A DNA stretch of 64,000 nucleotides from JAJVID01 sp035714085 (GTDB lineage Bacteria; Acidobacteriota; Blastocatellia; RBC074). Under the pieces are notes generated by a model. That model was given only the letters and a program-made list of their open reading frames with translations, was not told where the DNA came from and ran no database searches. Each line of letters begins with the position of its first letter. The stretch's first letter is position 1. Positions 1 through 8,068 of the stretch are shown in pieces. The translations under genes and the position numbers were made by a program. The DNA lies in NCBI GenBank assembly GCA_035714085.1, contig DASTMP010000196.1:1-64000 (forward strand). Direction: 5' to 3'.

Positions 1-9
1 GGTGAATCA

Positions 10-324
10 ATGGCGGAAGCGCGAATAGAAATTTTCAAAAAGATGATCAACGACGATCCGAACAATACAACGATACGCTTCGGTCTGGCCAATGAATTGC
101 TCAAGCTCGAACGATTCGAAGAAGCTGCGAATGAACTGAAATCTTATCTGAGCCAGACTGATGATCAGGGGAACGCTTACGGCAAACTCGCCCAGGCGCT
201 AGAAAGATTGGGCCGCGTTGAAGAAGCGCGCGAGGCCTACCAGCAGGGCATCATCGCCGCCAACCGCCACGGGCACCCTGGAATGGCGCAGGATTTTGAG
301 ATGGCCCTCAACGATTTGATCTGA
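10..324 (+). CDS. Small tetratricopeptide-repeat protein
   Basis: A 104-residue soluble protein made of about two and a half TPR units (helix pairs such as GLANELLKLERFEEAANEL and ALERLGRVEEAREAYQQGI). TPR proteins act as protein-protein scaffolds; no partner can be named here. The start is the ATG at 10, preceded by GGTGA at the window edge. A clear paralogue lies at 23453-23794 on the minus strand: both share the opening RI-x-x-F, the GLANE motif, the EEAR motif and the ANR motif near the C-terminus. The gene ends 17 bp before a strong palindrome. Anything upstream is outside the window, so operon membership is unknown. Confidence 0.8.
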   Translation: MAEARIEIFKKMINDDPNNTTIRFGLANELLKLERFEEAANELKSYLSQTDDQGNAYGKLAQALERLGRVEEAREAYQQGIIAANRHGHPGMAQDFEMALNDLI

Positions 325-340
325 GTCTATTTTCCATTTG

Positions 341-400
341 GAGCCTTCAGTGAGCGGGGTTAACGCATTACAGGATGTCAACCCCGCTCACTGAAGGCTC
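341..400. repeat. Palindromic repeat, copy 1 of a two-copy family
   Basis: Two perfect 21-base arms (341-361 and 380-400) flank an 18-base loop. The loop (ATTACAGGATGTC core) and the stem (CTTCAGTGAGC) match a second element at 2847-2904 in opposite orientation. There is no T-tract, so this is a dispersed palindrome rather than a plain terminator, although it sits just after a stop codon and could end transcription. Confidence 0.75.
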
Positions 401-444
401 ACGTTTAATTGGCAAAGTGATGGTTTGTGTAGCCGGGTTCCTTT

Positions 445-690
445 TTAGAGACCGAAGATTGAATCGATATCGCGTGAGCTGTGGAGGAGTCGCACAATCT
501 CGACGCCGCCGTTAATTGGGTGATAGGTGACTTATGGCTCAATTCCCATTGAGTTGAAGGCGTCCAATGCTGCAGCGGCTTTTTTCAACTGTTCGTTGGT
601 CTGATTGAAATAGCGTGTCAGGGTAGTGAGTTGCCGTTTTTCATTTGTGATTGATCCTGACGCCCTCTTACCGGCGATCCTCACGTATCA
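445..690 (-). pseudogene. Remnant of a RelE/ParE-like toxin gene
   Basis: On the minus strand the last 28 codons before a TAA at 445-447 read VTYHPINGGVEIVRLLHSSR followed by DIDSIFGL. This resembles the conserved C-terminal strand of ParE/RelE toxins (VEIVRVLHGARD-type). An in-frame TAA at 532-534 separates it from an upstream open stretch with no recognisable toxin core. I read it as a decayed toxin end; the match is short and rests on memory of the family. It lies beside another broken gene (706-1011), consistent with a degraded accessory cluster. Confidence 0.3.
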
Positions 691-705
691 CGCCGACCCG
701 CACGG

Positions 706-1011
706 TTGCCGCCGGCATCTCCAGCGTCGGCTCGGCAAGATCGCGCACGCTATAAACATGCCACTTCTGATTTGAATCAACCGGCCTATGCCATTCAGAT
801 TTCCAGGGATTGGAACGCCAAGTACAACCAGCATAAACGTGGCTATGTCAGGAAGTTCGAGGTGAGAAACAGCTTTTTAGATCAATAAGAGATTCGGACA
901 GCGGGAAGTTCAGTTCATCAAGAATACTGGATCCCTGCTAAAGACTTGTCGGAATTCAATCGCAAAATTGTTTGGAAAATAGAAGTCATCGCCAAATTTC
1001 TTAGAGAGTGA
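706..1011 (+). pseudogene. Unknown small gene interrupted by an in-frame stop
   Basis: A coding-like frame runs to TAA at 886-888 (ending VRKFEVRNSFLDQ) and continues in the same frame for 40 codons to TGA at 1009-1011 (including HQEYWIPAKDLSEFNRKIV). The two halves read as one protein if the TAA was once a TAT or TAC tyrosine codon. The second half resembles the C-terminus of small hypothetical proteins with a YWIPAEEL...FN...IVG motif; I cannot assign a function. The 5' end is unclear: no good ribosome-binding site is visible and the first 15-20 codons may be spurious. Confidence 0.4.
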
Positions 1012-1161
1012 AGAAAGTTCTATCCGCTTTGATCAAGGCTGATTCAGAGGCGCTTGCGCCGCGTTCATCAAAATTGCGGAGGTTCCCAGAGCAGATTGCC
1101 AAACTCAATCATTGGCCCGGATACGCGGGGTAATGTACGATTTCGGCTGGAGGTGAAAGAA

Positions 1162-2133
1162 ATGAGTATGAAACTTCGTGACAGTAAAATAGAATTTTCA
1201 CGGAGGCGTTTCATCTCCCAGTCAGGCGCAATACTGGCAGGCGCGGCCATGAATCCCTGGCAGGCAGTTATGCACGGTTCGCCCAACGCTAAGACGCGGC
1301 TCATCCTCCTTGGCACTGGTGGCGGTCCTCGTCCGCGCAAGAACAGCTTCGCGACGTCGCAAGTGATCCTCATCAATAACCAGGCTTACGTGGTTGATTG
1401 CGGCAACGGTGTGGCTATCCAACTTGCCAGGGCTGATGTGCCGCTGCCCACATTACGTCACGTCTTCATCACGCACCACCATTCCGACCACAACGCCGAT
1501 TATGGCAACCTGCTGCTACTGGCCTGGACAAGCGGGTTGAAAACACGCGTAGATACTTGGGGGCCGCCGCCTCTGACACGGATGACGCGACTGTTTTTCG
1601 AACTGAACGACTATGACATCAAGACACGTATTGTGGATGAGGGGCGGGCTCCACTAGCGCCACTCGTGCATCCGCACGAACTGACGCGAAGTGGAAAAGT
1701 CCTTCAGGACGAGAATGTCGCCATCAGGTGCGCAGTTGTGGATCACCCACCAGTAGAGCCTGCCTTTGCCTACCGTTTCGACTCGCGTGACAGGTCAATT
1801 GTGATTTCCGGTGATACGAAACGTTCTGACGCGCTGGTCAAACTCGCTCGGGGCGCTGACGTACTCGTGCATGAGGCGCTTTATGTTCCGGCTGTTGATC
1901 GGCTAGCGGCGCGCGTACCGAACGGAGCGGCGTTGAAGAAATCCATCCTCAGTCATCACACTTCGGTAGAAGATGCTGGGAGAGTCGCAGAAGCGGCGGA
2001 GGTGAAGACGCTGGTGCTTTCTCATTTCGTTCCGGCTGACGACTTGAACATTACAGACCAGATGTGGATTGACTCCGCTCGCAGCGTGTACAAAGGCCAC
2101 ATCATTGTCGGCAAGGACTTGCTGGAGATATGA
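1162..2133 (+). CDS. Tat-exported metallo-beta-lactamase-fold hydrolase
   Basis: A 323-residue protein starting at the ATG at 1162, chosen because GGAGGTG lies 6 bases upstream; the frame is open further 5' but without a ribosome site. Residues 14-20 are a twin-arginine motif (SRRRFIS) before a hydrophobic stretch, so export by Tat is likely. The metal-binding motif THHHSDH falls around residues 105-112, followed by further expected ligands (SGDT, and LVLSHF near the end). The layout resembles ribonuclease Z/arylsulfatase-type members of the superfamily; the substrate is unknown. No close partner genes; it follows a stretch of pseudogenes. Confidence 0.85.
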   Translation: MSMKLRDSKIEFSRRRFISQSGAILAGAAMNPWQAVMHGSPNAKTRLILLGTGGGPRPRKNSFATSQVILINNQAYVVDCGNGVAIQLARADVPLPTLRHVFITHHHSDHNADYGNLLLLAWTSGLKTRVDTWGPPPLTRMTRLFFELNDYDIKTRIVDEGRAPLAPLVHPHELTRSGKVLQDENVAIRCAVVDHPPVEPAFAYRFDSRDRSIVISGDTKRSDALVKLARGADVLVHEALYVPAVDRLAARVPNGAALKKSILSHHTSVEDAGRVAEAAEVKTLVLSHFVPADDLNITDQMWIDSARSVYKGHIIVGKDLLEI

Positions 2134-2392
2134 CGTGGTGGTTAGGCGAGCGATCAATGATCTTCCGCGCATAATATTCCCGCTGCCCCTGGATTATCCT
2201 TTGCAGGATGTGTGTGGGCTACCATATCCATCTCTCTTTACCTGTGTTCTTGAATTCCGCTTGGCTCGTAAGCTCTACATATTCAGTCGAGTGAATCACG
2301 TGAGTTCTTTCTCTGGAGGGTTCGCCAACAATATCTCGCTTACCGAAAGCTCCCGGTAGGTCGAGCCCTTTCTCTTTGATGCGTTAACCAAT

Positions 2393-2830
2393 ATGGACGC
2401 GCTTACCAAAGATATTTTCATCAAAATTGGTCGAGGGGTTGCATGGGCTCCGTTGTCCGTGTTGATTGGTCATTCCATTTTCGCTAAGTTCTTTGGCCAT
2501 GAGCCATATGTCGATCCGGTAATGCATTTTTCTGGCGGCATCGCTATGGCTTACTTCTTTCGAAAAGTGAGCATGATGAGCAACGAGGCGTTGGGCGAAT
2601 TAACGGATTTCAGCCGTGACCTCCTGTCATTTGGCTTAACCTGTAGTATTGCTCTCTTCTGGGAGATAGTAGAGTTCAGCTCAGATACGTTCTTTGGGAC
2701 TAATGTTCAAGAAAGCAATGCAAACACAATGCGTGATCTCATTTTTGGGATCGTTGGCGCGCTCATATTCTTGTTATTGAGACATTTTTTCTTACATAAA
2801 AAACACTCCGATGGTTATCAAGGCGCTTAA
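2393..2830 (+). CDS. Small integral membrane protein, DUF2238-like
   Basis: A 145-residue protein with about four hydrophobic segments. Conserved-looking motifs are DPVMHFSGGIAMAYFFRK, ALFWEIVEFSSDTFFGTNVQ and NTMRDLIFGIVGALI, which resemble the DUF2238/YjdF-type membrane family (membrane-embedded histidine, WE, and TMRD motifs). Function is unknown. The ATG at 2393 lacks a strong ribosome site. The gene is visibly AT-richer than most neighbours, which suggests a different origin. It is followed by a palindromic repeat at 2847-2904. The 259-bp gap before it (2134-2392) shows nothing recognisable. Confidence 0.65.
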   Translation: MDALTKDIFIKIGRGVAWAPLSVLIGHSIFAKFFGHEPYVDPVMHFSGGIAMAYFFRKVSMMSNEALGELTDFSRDLLSFGLTCSIALFWEIVEFSSDTFFGTNVQESNANTMRDLIFGIVGALIFLLLRHFFLHKKHSDGYQGA

Positions 2831-2846
2831 TGATGCGAAAGAACAT

Positions 2847-2904
2847 AAGCTTCGGTGAGCAAGTTTGACATCCTGTAATACGCCAAACCTGCTCACCGAA
2901 GACA
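2847..2904. repeat. Palindromic repeat, copy 2 of a two-copy family
   Basis: Arms CTTCGGTGAGCAAGTTTG (2850-2867) and its near-complement (2883-2901) flank the loop with ACATCCTGTAATACG. Aligned with the reverse complement of 341-400, stem and loop both match over nearly the whole 60 bases, so conservation is not limited to base-pairing positions. Confidence 0.75.
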
Positions 2905-3092
2905 TCTGAGCTTTTTTGTCAATATTTTTTTCATAGCACCCTGACTTACGAATAATCTTATACGAGACCAAACGCCTAACCGGAAAATTGCCGGTAACTT
3001 TTCATTGGTCCAGGGAGCCGGATCGAACGACTCCCCGACCAATTTCATGAAGATTATTATCGTTCAGCCATTCAAGTTCTACTGGCTACGTT

Positions 3093-4544
3093 TTACTGGA
3101 TGGTCAATGAGTCGAGGTTGGGTCCGCCGGCTGTCGTGACGGCGGTCACCCGCACCGCTTTGTTGCCTGTTCCGGCGCCGAGATTAAGGACAGTCTGGAC
3201 CGTCCTCCAGGTAGACCAAGATCCGGTCGGCTGGAAATACATCTTATCAACCTTGACTCCGTTGATTGTTACGTCGCAGGAACGATCGACCGTGCTCCCA
3301 TTTGCGTATCGGAAGATGAACGTCCGGGTCCCCGTTTGGCTAACCGAAAACTGGGTATAGCCGCTGGCGACATTGTCTGGGTAATCTACAAAGCCCGTCC
3401 CAGTGAACCCAGGCAAATTTGTAGCGACCACACTTCCGCCGCCCAAGATGGCGTTTTCGGCCTGATAGATCGTCGCCCCAGTTGGCGTCGGAGTCGGCGT
3501 CGGCCTCGGAGTTGGCGTCGGAGTCGGAGTCGGAGTCGGCGTCGGCGTCGGCCTCGGAGTTGGAGTTGGAGTTGGAGTTGGCGCTGGAGCCGCGGCGGGC
3601 GGCGCAACGGCTATGTCAATGAATCCGCCTCCCACGTCAGGCATCGTGATTCCACGGGCAATCACATTTTGTGTCTTCCCTAGCGCCGGGGGATAAGTGA
3701 TTTGGGATAGGTCAATGGTGAAGAGCGTCCGTCCGCTCACTCCAATGATGCTGTTAACCCCGTTGGCGTCGGTGTAGATGTCGAGGTCGGCCGTTGGCGA
3801 GAGGTTTATCTGAGCGCCGCCTGGTGTGACCAGGCGGCCGATTGTTTGCAGTTGACCTCCGCCCGTGTTCGAGCTGCCGCCGGGAGTGGCCGGCTGGATT
3901 GTCACTAGCGTGTCAAGGTCGTAATCGATCGCGTAGAAGAGAGTGACAGTAGCGCCGACGTAGTTGTTGGTGTATGAGCCGCCGGAGAGGTTCGGGTCCT
4001 TGCCGGCGTTGACGTCGCCTGCGGCGTAAGCCACAGTGGTCTGGACCACAGTCGAGTTGAGGTTGCCGCCGTTCGAATTTACGACCGCGAAATTCTGATC
4101 GTTGCTTCCGATCGCACGGATCGCGTTGAGGACCGGGTTGAAGTCGAACAGTGACTGGAAGCCTCCGGCGAAACGAGGCGATAAGTTACTCACCAGAGTA
4201 GCGGCGCCCAGGTTAGTGGAAGATAGACTAATAGTATAGATACTACCAGTGTCGGTCAGAGCATAAAGCAGCCCGTCGGCGACACGAAAATCAATCCCGA
4301 TCAGATTACCGTTGACTCCTGTGACGCGGGCCAGCCTGCTGAAGCTGGTCGCGCCAGACGGCATGACAAAAATGGTGTTGTCATCGTTCAGGGCGTAAAT
4401 CTTGGCTTTCGGCAGGACGACGCCTGTGGTTTGTGTAGCGCTTGCCGAATACTTGTTCGCAAGACCAAGGATCAGTGTAGCGGCCAAGGCCAACGCGGCG
4501 ATTGTCATTAAAGCAAGTGACTTTTTCATTTTCGTTTTTCTCAT
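3093..4544 (-). CDS. Secreted DUF4394 protein with Thr-Pro linker and C-terminal carbohydrate-binding-like domain
   Basis: A 483-residue exported protein. Residues 1-36 form a signal peptide (KKSLALMTIAALALAATLI). Residues about 45-315 are a DUF4394-type propeller-like domain (IYALNDDNTIFV, LIGIDFRVADGLLYAL). Residues about 318-356 are a low-complexity (PT)n/PRPT linker encoded by hexanucleotide repeats. The last 125 residues look like a CBM6/CBM35 beta-sandwich (YQAEN at the start, FRYANGS, ending NLDSLTIQ). Such modules bind polysaccharide, so a surface or extracellular role is likely. The start at 4544 has GGAGAGG 10 bases upstream; an alternative ATG lies 15 bases further in. A decayed partial paralogue lies upstream at 4851-5060. 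Confidence 0.8.
   Translation of the reverse strand: MRKTKMKKSLALMTIAALALAATLILGLANKYSASATQTTGVVLPKAKIYALNDDNTIFVMPSGATSFSRLARVTGVNGNLIGIDFRVADGLLYALTDTGSIYTISLSSTNLGAATLVSNLSPRFAGGFQSLFDFNPVLNAIRAIGSNDQNFAVVNSNGGNLNSTVVQTTVAYAAGDVNAGKDPNLSGGSYTNNYVGATVTLFYAIDYDLDTLVTIQPATPGGSSNTGGGQLQTIGRLVTPGGAQINLSPTADLDIYTDANGVNSIIGVSGRTLFTIDLSQITYPPALGKTQNVIARGITMPDVGGGFIDIAVAPPAAAPAPTPTPTPTPRPTPTPTPTPTPTPTPRPTPTPTPTGATIYQAENAILGGGSVVATNLPGFTGTGFVDYPDNVASGYTQFSVSQTGTRTFIFRYANGSTVDRSCDVTINGVKVDKMYFQPTGSWSTWRTVQTVLNLGAGTGNKAVRVTAVTTAGGPNLDSLTIQ
3478..3590 (-). repeat. Hexanucleotide minisatellite encoding the Pro-Thr linker
   Basis: Tandem GGAGTC/GGCGTC/GGAGTT-type hexamers inside the DUF4394 gene encode alternating Pro-Thr with two Pro-Arg interruptions. 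Such tracts expand and contract by slippage, so linker length probably varies between strains. Confidence 0.85.
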
Positions 4545-4850
4545 AAGGTTTTATCCTCTCCCAGTTACAATGGGTTAAAAGTAAAGTTCCTTCGCAAAGA
4601 CGCGCCTATTCGCCGAAAAATGAACCTACGGCGATAAGCAATCTCTGCCTGTGTTGAAAAGCTTTATGGGTGGAACTAACTGGAGTGGGTTTGTAATTGG
4701 TGAGGTAAATGGGCGATCAAGCCGTGGCTCAATCTATCATTATCAATCCATTGATCCGTTGATCTATACCGCGATGCGTTTATAAAATCAGTATGACTAT
4801 TGCGAGAACAACCGACCAATTTGAAAGTTTGCGGGCCACATTTAATGGAT

Positions 4851-5060
4851 CTATGGAGTCATCTCTATCTGACTCCATGGACCAATTTCTCTGAAGTCTT
4901 TTCGTCCGACTAAGCGCCAACTATTAGCGTAAACGGAGTAGTTGTCCCCATCAGCCAGGCAAATATTGACCGCGATTAAATTCCCATCTACAGGCGCGTC
5001 TTTGACGCGAAAAAATCGGACGAAACCAGTGGCCCCTGGCATAAGGACAAAATAGTTTTA
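4851..5060 (-). pseudogene. Fragment of a second DUF4394 gene
   Basis: On the minus strand NYFVLMPGATGFVRFFRV and then DGNLIAVNICLADGDNYSVY align with residues about 55-95 of the intact DUF4394 protein downstream (IFVMPSGATSFSRLARV; NGNLIGIDFRVADGLLYAL). No signal peptide, propeller remainder or CBM is present, and stops flank both sides, so this is a relic. The rest of 4545-5329 is AT-rich and shows no other gene. Confidence 0.6.
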
Positions 5061-5329
5061 TCAGTGTCTAATTAATTTTTGTGAGGAAGAGGGTGACTAA
5101 ATGGTGATATATAACTGCTGATCTTATTGATCAATTAATAATTTGGGTGTTATCTAATAACATTCTGGGCAATTTGGTCGAAGCGAGACTCTTATAGAAT
5201 CATTAAGTGCTTACGCGACAATTTCAAATTTGGATCTGCGGGCATTATTAATTCTACGATTAAAATCTAAATTCAGATCTGTGGGAATAGCGAATTTAGT
5301 GGAAGCTTGATTCTTTGGAGGTTTTGATT

Positions 5330-5789
5330 GTGAAATCCTACATCGTCGCCTTTTGCAGCGTCATCCTTCTTGTCTCCGTTGGATTTTCGCAGTCTCCCGC
5401 CGAGAAAGATCTTTATGAGAAACTGGCCGAAGGTCTCTTCCGATTTTTCAACTCTTCAAAAGGTGAGCGTTGAGGAACTTGCGCTCAAGACACAAGCCTA
5501 TAAGGAAGCGTGGGATTTGGGGAAAATTGATCGTTGGGAATTAAGTCAGGATACAGGCGAGCTAGTCTTTTCCTTGCTCGATGGGATGCAGGCGGTCTGC
5601 CCTGCACAGATCATTGGGACTTACAATAGCGAGGATCGCGCCTGGATGTGGGCGTGGGCCAATCCTTCTCGCGTCAGAGCCAATCAGCCGGATTCAGTGT
5701 TCACGATGGCCGGGATACGCAATCCACGATCAACGCGGGCCAAATTGGCGATCCGGCGTCCCATCAGCTTCACTCTCACGGTCGAATAA
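5330..5789 (+). pseudogene. Frameshifted, truncated DUF6882-like secreted protein
   Basis: A GTG at 5330, with GGAGG about 8 bases upstream, opens a clear signal peptide (MKSYIVAFCSVILLVSVGFS) that runs into a stop (TGA at 5472-5474). The body continues in another frame (from about 5430): KVSVEELALKTQAYKEAW, then QIIGTYN and WMWAWANPS, which is the signature of DUF6882. One frameshift in the T-rich stretch near 5440-5455 would rejoin the two. After WANPS the expected C-terminal 60 or so residues are absent and the sequence becomes unrelated up to 5789. I read it as a pseudogene; function of the family is unknown. Confidence 0.6.
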
Positions 5790-5837
5790 CCGCGAGGCGT
5801 CAAAGCGGGGCGGTTCGCGCGCTTCGCCCCCTCGAAA

Positions 5838-5856
5838 TATTACACATCTTGTAATA
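5838..5856. promoter_or_regulatory. Candidate operator for the XRE regulator
   Basis: TATTACACATCTTGTAATA is a perfect 7-5-7 inverted repeat 22 bp upstream of the start codon of the XRE-type gene at 5879. Position and symmetry fit autoregulation by a dimeric HTH protein, the usual arrangement in antitoxin-led modules. Inference from position and symmetry only. Confidence 0.5.
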
Positions 5857-5878
5857 AAATGGAGATGGAGGGGCGGCT

Positions 5879-6571
5879 ATGACCGGACAGCAGTTGCGGG
5901 AAGCAAGAAAACTGAAAGGTTGGAATCAGCAGCAGGCGGCGCGACGACTCGGTGTGTCTCAAACCTATCTCTCCCTTTTGGAAAAAGGACACAGGCGCGC
6001 GCCGGAGAAGTTGGCGGCCAAGGCTGTGCGCGTCTATGGGTTATCTGAGGCGCTACTGCCCATAACCTCGGCCCCGGATCGGCCTCCGGTCTACGATGAA
6101 GGCAAGCTCGCCTCGGAATTGGCGGCGCTCGGTTATCCCGGTCTATCCCATCTCAAATCCGGAGGGAAGAAAAAGAATCCCGCGGAGTTGCTGCTTTCGG
6201 CGCTCGGCCATGACAACTTGGACAGCCGTCTGGTGGAAGCTCTGCCCTGGGTCGTGCTGAAGTTTCCTAATCTGAACTGGCATTGGCTCACCCAGTCGGC
6301 CAAGGCGCGCGATCTGCAAAACAGGCTGGGATACGTGACCAACGTGGCGCGCAGGCTCGCCGAACTGGGCGGGGAACGCGAAAAGGCCGCTTTACTGGCC
6401 ACGGAGGAATCGGCGCTGGAGCGGTCTCGCCTGGCGCGCGAAGACACCCTATGCCACGAATCCCTGACCGATGCGGAAAAAAGATGGCTGCGAAAGAACC
6501 GTCCGCCGGAAGCCAGGCATTGGCGACTTTTGACAGACCTTAGCCCGGAGCAACTTGACCATGCAACCTGA
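5879..6571 (+). CDS. XRE-family HTH regulator, probable antitoxin-like partner
   Basis: A 230-residue protein with an N-terminal HTH_3/XRE domain at residues 3-55 (LREARKLKGWNQQQAARRLG, SQTYLSLLEKGHRRAP) and a helical C-terminal region of about 150 residues that I do not recognise. GGAGG-rich sequence lies 5-11 bases before the ATG. It overlaps the next gene, a nucleotidyltransferase, by 11 bases, so the two are translated together. A perfect inverted repeat upstream (5838-5856) is a candidate operator. The pair resembles HTH plus AbiEii/DUF6036-type modules with toxin-antitoxin or phage-defence roles; this is inference from organisation. Confidence 0.8.
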   Translation: MTGQQLREARKLKGWNQQQAARRLGVSQTYLSLLEKGHRRAPEKLAAKAVRVYGLSEALLPITSAPDRPPVYDEGKLASELAALGYPGLSHLKSGGKKKNPAELLLSALGHDNLDSRLVEALPWVVLKFPNLNWHWLTQSAKARDLQNRLGYVTNVARRLAELGGEREKAALLATEESALERSRLAREDTLCHESLTDAEKRWLRKNRPPEARHWRLLTDLSPEQLDHAT

Positions 6572-7106
6572 ACAAATTCCCGAACCTTGGGCGTCGTTCC
6601 TGTCGCAGGTGGACGATCAGCTCAGCGAGGATGTCGAACTTCATTGTTTCGGCGGCTTTGTAGTAACTATGCTTTACGGCCTCGCGCGAACCACAGTGGA
6701 TGTGGACGTGCTACCCGCGACCAAAAGAAGCGCGTGGCGACATCTAGCCGACTTGGCGGGGAAAGGGTCTGAGCTCCATCGGAGGTACGGAATCTATCTG
6801 GACTTTGTCACGATCGCCTCGGTCCCTGAAGATTACGACCAGAGGCTGACGGAGATGTTTCCGGGGGCGTTCCGGCATCTGCGCCTCCTTGCCTTCGACC
6901 CCTATGATCTTGCGCTGGCCAAGCTGGAACGCAACATTCAACGAGACAGGGATGATGTGAAACATCTGGCCCGGACAATTCCTTTCGACCTCGATACGCT
7001 ACAAGAGCGATATCGAAAAGAACTGCGGCCGCTGCTCGGAAATCCGGATCGGGAAGACCTGACGCTGCGACTCTGGGTGGAGGCGATCGAAGAAGATCGC
7101 GGCTGA
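6561..7106 (+). CDS. DUF6036/AbiEii-like nucleotidyltransferase-fold protein
   Basis: A 181-residue protein. The nucleotidyltransferase signature is visible: a Gly-Gly turn in LHCFGGFVVTMLYGLARTT followed by DVDV, and a later Asp in IYLDFVT that could be the third metal ligand. This matches the DUF6036/AbiEii group, some members of which modify tRNA or act as toxins. The ATG at 6561 is preferred (GGAG about 10 bases upstream); a TTG at 6555 is possible. It overlaps the XRE gene, so coupled expression is expected. The substrate cannot be judged from sequence. Confidence 0.7.
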   Translation: MQPEQIPEPWASFLSQVDDQLSEDVELHCFGGFVVTMLYGLARTTVDVDVLPATKRSAWRHLADLAGKGSELHRRYGIYLDFVTIASVPEDYDQRLTEMFPGAFRHLRLLAFDPYDLALAKLERNIQRDRDDVKHLARTIPFDLDTLQERYRKELRPLLGNPDREDLTLRLWVEAIEEDRG

Positions 7107-7172
7107 CCTGGCGCCGGCGATTGAGAAGATGTTTCAAAGGTCGGCGTCTAAAGTCGAGTCTCACTCTCCACC

Positions 7173-7580
7173 ATGTCCACACATGTCGGAATCCTCGGCG
7201 CTCGCCTTATTCCAGATTGCGACTGGATCAGGTGGGTCGGACTAGGCCTCACGGTCGCAGGTTGCGCATTTGCAGTGTGGGCGCGCGTCATGCTCGGTTC
7301 GAACTGGAGCGGCACGGTCACTGTGAAGCAAAACCACGAACTGGTTCGAAGCGGACCGTACGCCATCGTTCGTCACCCGATCTACTCCGGCTTTCTGCTC
7401 GGGGCGCTTGGGACGGCTCTTTCCGTGGGAGAAGCGCGCGGACTTATCGCTCTTGCCCTCGCCTTCGTTGGCTGGGTCGCCAAGACTCGCGTCGAAGAAC
7501 AATTCATGGTGGAGCAATTCAATGGCGACTACGTCCGCTACCGCCGCGAGGTCAAGCGGCTGATTCCTTTCGTCCTCTAA
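7173..7580 (+). CDS. Short isoprenylcysteine methyltransferase-family membrane protein, probably 5'-truncated
   Basis: A 135-residue protein with the family core: NHELVRSGPYAIVRHPIYSG (S-adenosylmethionine-binding RHPxY motif) and a C-terminal EEQFMVEQFNGDYVRYRREV helix. Full-length relatives usually have 165-200 residues with extra N-terminal membrane helices; compare the 165-residue relative at 37086-37583. In-frame sequence upstream is closed by TAA at 7149-7151 and there is no ribosome site before the ATG, so the 5' end was probably lost. It ends 4 bases before a MarR gene, so both may share a transcript. Activity is doubtful. Confidence 0.6.
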   Translation: MSTHVGILGARLIPDCDWIRWVGLGLTVAGCAFAVWARVMLGSNWSGTVTVKQNHELVRSGPYAIVRHPIYSGFLLGALGTALSVGEARGLIALALAFVGWVAKTRVEEQFMVEQFNGDYVRYRREVKRLIPFVL

Positions 7581-7584
7581 ACCC

Positions 7585-8034
7585 ATGGCGAAGCACCAAG
7601 ACCCGACAGCGCTGGCGCAGGATATCGATCGCGACCTCCGCGTCATCCGCGAAATGATTCGCCGCCCGCTCGAAGCGGAATTCGCTCGAGGGAGACTGAC
7701 CGGCCCTCAGCAGAGCGCGATGCACGCTCTCGTGCAATCTGATGGGATGAGTCTCAAAGAACTCAGCGGGCGCCTGGGATTATCCCACAGCACGGTTTCG
7801 GGCATCGTCGACCGTCTGGAAAATCGCGGCCTGGTTGAACGGCGTACGGATGAAAAGGACAAACGCCTCACTCGAATTTTGGTGTCACAAAAAGTCCGCG
7901 ACTATATCCGCGACGTAATGCCAAAACTTAGTATCCATCCACTTGTGGAAGCGATCGGCCGGGCAAGTCAGGCTGAGCGACGGGCGATCGTGAAGGGCTT
8001 GAAGACCCTGCGAAAGATACTCGAGAGTCCATAG
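7585..8034 (+). CDS. MarR-family transcriptional regulator
   Basis: A 149-residue winged-helix regulator. The DNA-binding region is clear at residues about 50-105: LKELSGRLGLSHSTVSGIVD (recognition helix) and NRGLVERRTDEKDKRLTRI (wing). Flanking helices would form the dimer interface. MarR proteins repress neighbouring genes and release DNA on binding small ligands; the ligand is unknown. It follows the ICMT-type gene by 4 bases and is followed by a bidirectional hairpin facing the S10 peptidase gene. Confidence 0.85.
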   Translation: MAKHQDPTALAQDIDRDLRVIREMIRRPLEAEFARGRLTGPQQSAMHALVQSDGMSLKELSGRLGLSHSTVSGIVDRLENRGLVERRTDEKDKRLTRILVSQKVRDYIRDVMPKLSIHPLVEAIGRASQAERRAIVKGLKTLRKILESP

Positions 8035-8068
8035 ATTGCAGCCCGAGAAGGGCGCGCTCATAGGGAAA

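Noticed and set aside
7121..7657. A 178-codon frame overlapping the ICMT-type and MarR genes
   Set aside because: Arg/Pro/Ser-rich shadow of the well-supported frames; no family resemblance.
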